Shown in pieces: positions 5,271 to 6,639 of a DNA stretch of 6,639 nucleotides. This DNA comes from an uncultured Selenomonadales bacterium (GTDB taxonomy: Bacteria; Bacillota; Negativicutes; Selenomonadales; Selenomonadaceae): positions 1 through 6,639 of the forward strand of contig CAMVIO010000114.1 of the NCBI GenBank assembly GCA_947167555.1. Reading direction: 5' to 3'. Each line of letters opens with the position of its first letter. The first letter of the stretch is position 1. The position numbers and the translations under genes were made by a program. The notes below the pieces were generated by a model. That model was not told where the DNA came from and did no database searches. It saw nothing but the letters and a program-made list of their open reading frames with translations.

Positions 5271-6179
5271 ATGTACAACAAACACTTGGACGCATTTCTG
5301 ATGGCGGCCGATTGCGGCAGCTTCACGAAGGCGGCGGAAAAGCTCTTCATCTCCCCCAATGCGCTCATCAAGCAGATCAATCTCTTGGAGGACAGATTAG
5401 AATTGACGCTGTTTCGGCGGACGAACCACGGAATTGTGCTTACAGAGGCCGGCAAGAGCATTTATCGGGATGCCCGCCGCATCATCCATATATCCGAGCA
5501 GGCTCTGGTTACTGCCAAGGCACTCACGACAGGCAAGCAGAACATTATCCGGCTGGGCAGTTCTATGATGAATCCCTGCCGCCCCATCGTGGAGCTATGG
5601 GTGGCCGTAAGCAGCAGTTATCCTCATATCAAGCTCTCTATCGTTCCCATTGATGACGGGAAAAGTGACAAACAGGATTTTTTTGCTGAAAAAACGGGAA
5701 GCGCCGACATCATTGCCGGACTCTTCCCGTCCACATTATGGAAAAATAAAGTCAATGCCCTCAAAATACGCCAGCTTCCCTTGGCGGTGGCCGTCCCCAT
5801 CAATCATCCGCTGGCAAGCCGCAAAAGGCTGATGCTGACCGACCTCTACAGCGAGACGCTCCTCATGGTGGAGCGGGGCGACACAATTTATATCGACCGC
5901 TTGCGCGATGAGCTTGAAACCGCGCACCCGCAAATCCATATCCACGATGTACCTCCCTATGACATCAGCATCTTCAACTATGCAGCCACCACGGGGCATC
6001 CCATGATTACCGCCGATATTTGGTCGGAAATCCACCCTTCCCTCGTGACGCTCCCTTGCGACTGGGGAGGCGATTACTCCGTCCCGTACGGCCTGCTCTA
6101 TGCCAAAGAGCCTGCGCCGCACGTCAGGGAGTTTGTGGAGATTATGACAAGTTTGATAAAAGAACAAACAACATTTTGA
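5271..6179 (+). CDS. LysR-family transcriptional regulator
   Basis: A 302-residue LysR-type regulator, normal length. I start at the ATG at 5271, because AGGAGG lies 7 nt upstream (5258-5263) and MYNKHLDAFLMAADCGSF is the usual family N-terminus; the ATG at 5193 lies upstream of the promoter. The winged helix-turn-helix covers residues 1-60 (FTKAAEKLFISPNALIKQIN at 18-37, then LEDRLELTLFRR and GIVLTEAG). A linker helix at ~65-90 leads to a two-lobed effector-binding domain from ~90 to the end (IIRLGSSMMNPC, LPLAVAVPINHPLA). It is divergent from the reductase operon, the classic arrangement for a regulator and its target, so it probably senses the operon's substrate or product. Its stop lies 2 bp from the stop of the convergent recombinase gene, leaving no room for a terminator. 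Confidence 0.94.
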   Translation: MYNKHLDAFLMAADCGSFTKAAEKLFISPNALIKQINLLEDRLELTLFRRTNHGIVLTEAGKSIYRDARRIIHISEQALVTAKALTTGKQNIIRLGSSMMNPCRPIVELWVAVSSSYPHIKLSIVPIDDGKSDKQDFFAEKTGSADIIAGLFPSTLWKNKVNALKIRQLPLAVAVPINHPLASRKRLMLTDLYSETLLMVERGDTIYIDRLRDELETAHPQIHIHDVPPYDISIFNYAATTGHPMITADIWSEIHPSLVTLPCDWGGDYSVPYGLLYAKEPAPHVREFVEIMTSLIKEQTTF

Positions 6180-6181
6180 TT

Positions 6182-6639
6182 TTACAGCCGCCTCTCCGTT
6201 CCATCCCGAAACACCACCGTCATACTGCTATTCACTTCCACCGTGACACACTCCACCATACTTGCCCAAAGCTGGCTGTCGAACTCCGCCACAGACTCTC
6301 CCTGCGCCGCAAGCGTCCTCTCGAACATCGCCAGCCGCTCGGCTTGGGATTCCTTGGCGGAGATGGCTTCCGTCACCTTGTCAAAACGAGCCTTGGCGGC
6401 ATCGTACCTTTCCACGCGGCTGTTGTAGTGCCGTTGATACTCCTCTTGGTCTTGGGCAATGCGGGCGTTCTCTCTGACGGCTTTTTCCGTCATCTCCACC
6501 AGCACCGCCAGTTCCTGCTGCAACTTGGCTTTCTCCTCCGCAAGAGCCGTGGTGTCGCAGAGGGTCTGCCGGACGAGCCGGGCATTGGCGGCAATCTCCG
6601 TTACCGAAAACTTATAAAAAGTTGTGAACTTTAAGGTTG
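6182..6639 (-). CDS. Site-specific recombinase, C-terminal part (runs off window)
   Basis: The last ~151 residues of a protein that continues past the right edge. The visible part resembles the C-terminus of large serine recombinases found on Firmicutes mobile elements: EIAANARLVRQTLCDTTAL, then a long charged coiled coil (roughly EEKAKLQQELAVL to AISAKESQAERL), AQDQEEYQRHYNSRVERYD within it, and an end of the type EFDSQLWASMVECVTV...VVFRDGTERRL. The catalytic Ser domain and zinc-ribbon would lie outside the window, so activity cannot be judged. The frame is open to the edge; a TTG at 6521-6523 is an internal Leu codon, not a start. The outermost ~39 bases are about 28% G+C and encode LKFTTFYKFS, which does not look like the rest, so the gene may be broken there. 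Confidence 0.72.
   Translation of the reverse strand, partial: TLKFTTFYKFSVTEIAANARLVRQTLCDTTALAEEKAKLQQELAVLVEMTEKAVRENARIAQDQEEYQRHYNSRVERYDAAKARFDKVTEAISAKESQAERLAMFERTLAAQGESVAEFDSQLWASMVECVTVEVNSSMTVVFRDGTERRL

Noticed and set aside
6020..6634. 204-residue open frame on the plus strand over the LysR end and recombinase
   Set aside because: Its composition is Arg/His/Leu-rich as expected of an antisense shadow, and it crosses two well-supported genes.

Overview
The window looks like chromosomal accessory DNA from a Firmicutes-type bacterium. Genes use strong AGGAGG-like ribosome binding sites, the central part is roughly mid-50s % G+C by eye, and one edge carries a Firmicutes-style site-specific recombinase. 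Several exported enzymes with plain AxA signal peptides and no lipobox would suit a diderm Firmicute (Negativicutes-like), but that placement is inference and could be wrong.

Layout. From about 5100 down to 183 the minus strand carries a tightly packed run of seven genes: aldo/keto reductase (4255-5100), exported cupin (3701-4234), exported carboxymuconolactone decarboxylase (CMD)-family protein (3234-3686), exported type B carboxylesterase (1600-3237), hexapeptide-repeat acetyltransferase (1038-1583), flavodoxin with an N-terminal signal/anchor (333-1025), and the first ~39 codons of a second aldo/keto reductase that breaks off near 182. Gaps are 12 to 33 bp, and CMD and esterase overlap by ATGA, so this is almost certainly one operon. 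A LysR-family regulator (5271-6179) is divergent from it. The 170-bp gap between them holds a good sigma70-type promoter for lysR, a T-N11-A palindrome over its -10 box, and two overlapping dyads in the leader of the reductase. The LysR gene runs convergently, with only 2 bp between stop codons, into the 3' end of a recombinase gene that leaves the window on the right.

How the genes may work together. The families point to redox and ester chemistry on small carbonyl, lactone or aromatic molecules: NADPH-dependent carbonyl reduction, a cupin/CMD pair, ester hydrolysis, O-acetylation and an FMN flavodoxin, controlled by a divergent LysR sensor. The unusual point is location. Cupin, CMD, esterase and flavodoxin all carry export signals although three of these families are normally cytoplasmic, so part of the pathway probably acts outside the cytoplasm. 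The substrate cannot be read from the sequence. In the flavodoxin, and less clearly in the CMD protein, a Shine-Dalgarno sequence and start codon lie just after the signal segment, where a normal cytoplasmic version would begin. This raises the possibility of two products from one gene.

Edges. Bases 1-182 (about 39% G+C) do not continue the truncated reductase and contain a 68-nt imperfect hairpin. The last ~39 bases on the right are also A+T-rich. With the recombinase, this suggests the operon sits beside mobile DNA and has been cut by a rearrangement at its distal end. I saw no tRNA, rRNA, CRISPR array or complete insertion sequence, and no gene-free stretch over 300 bases.
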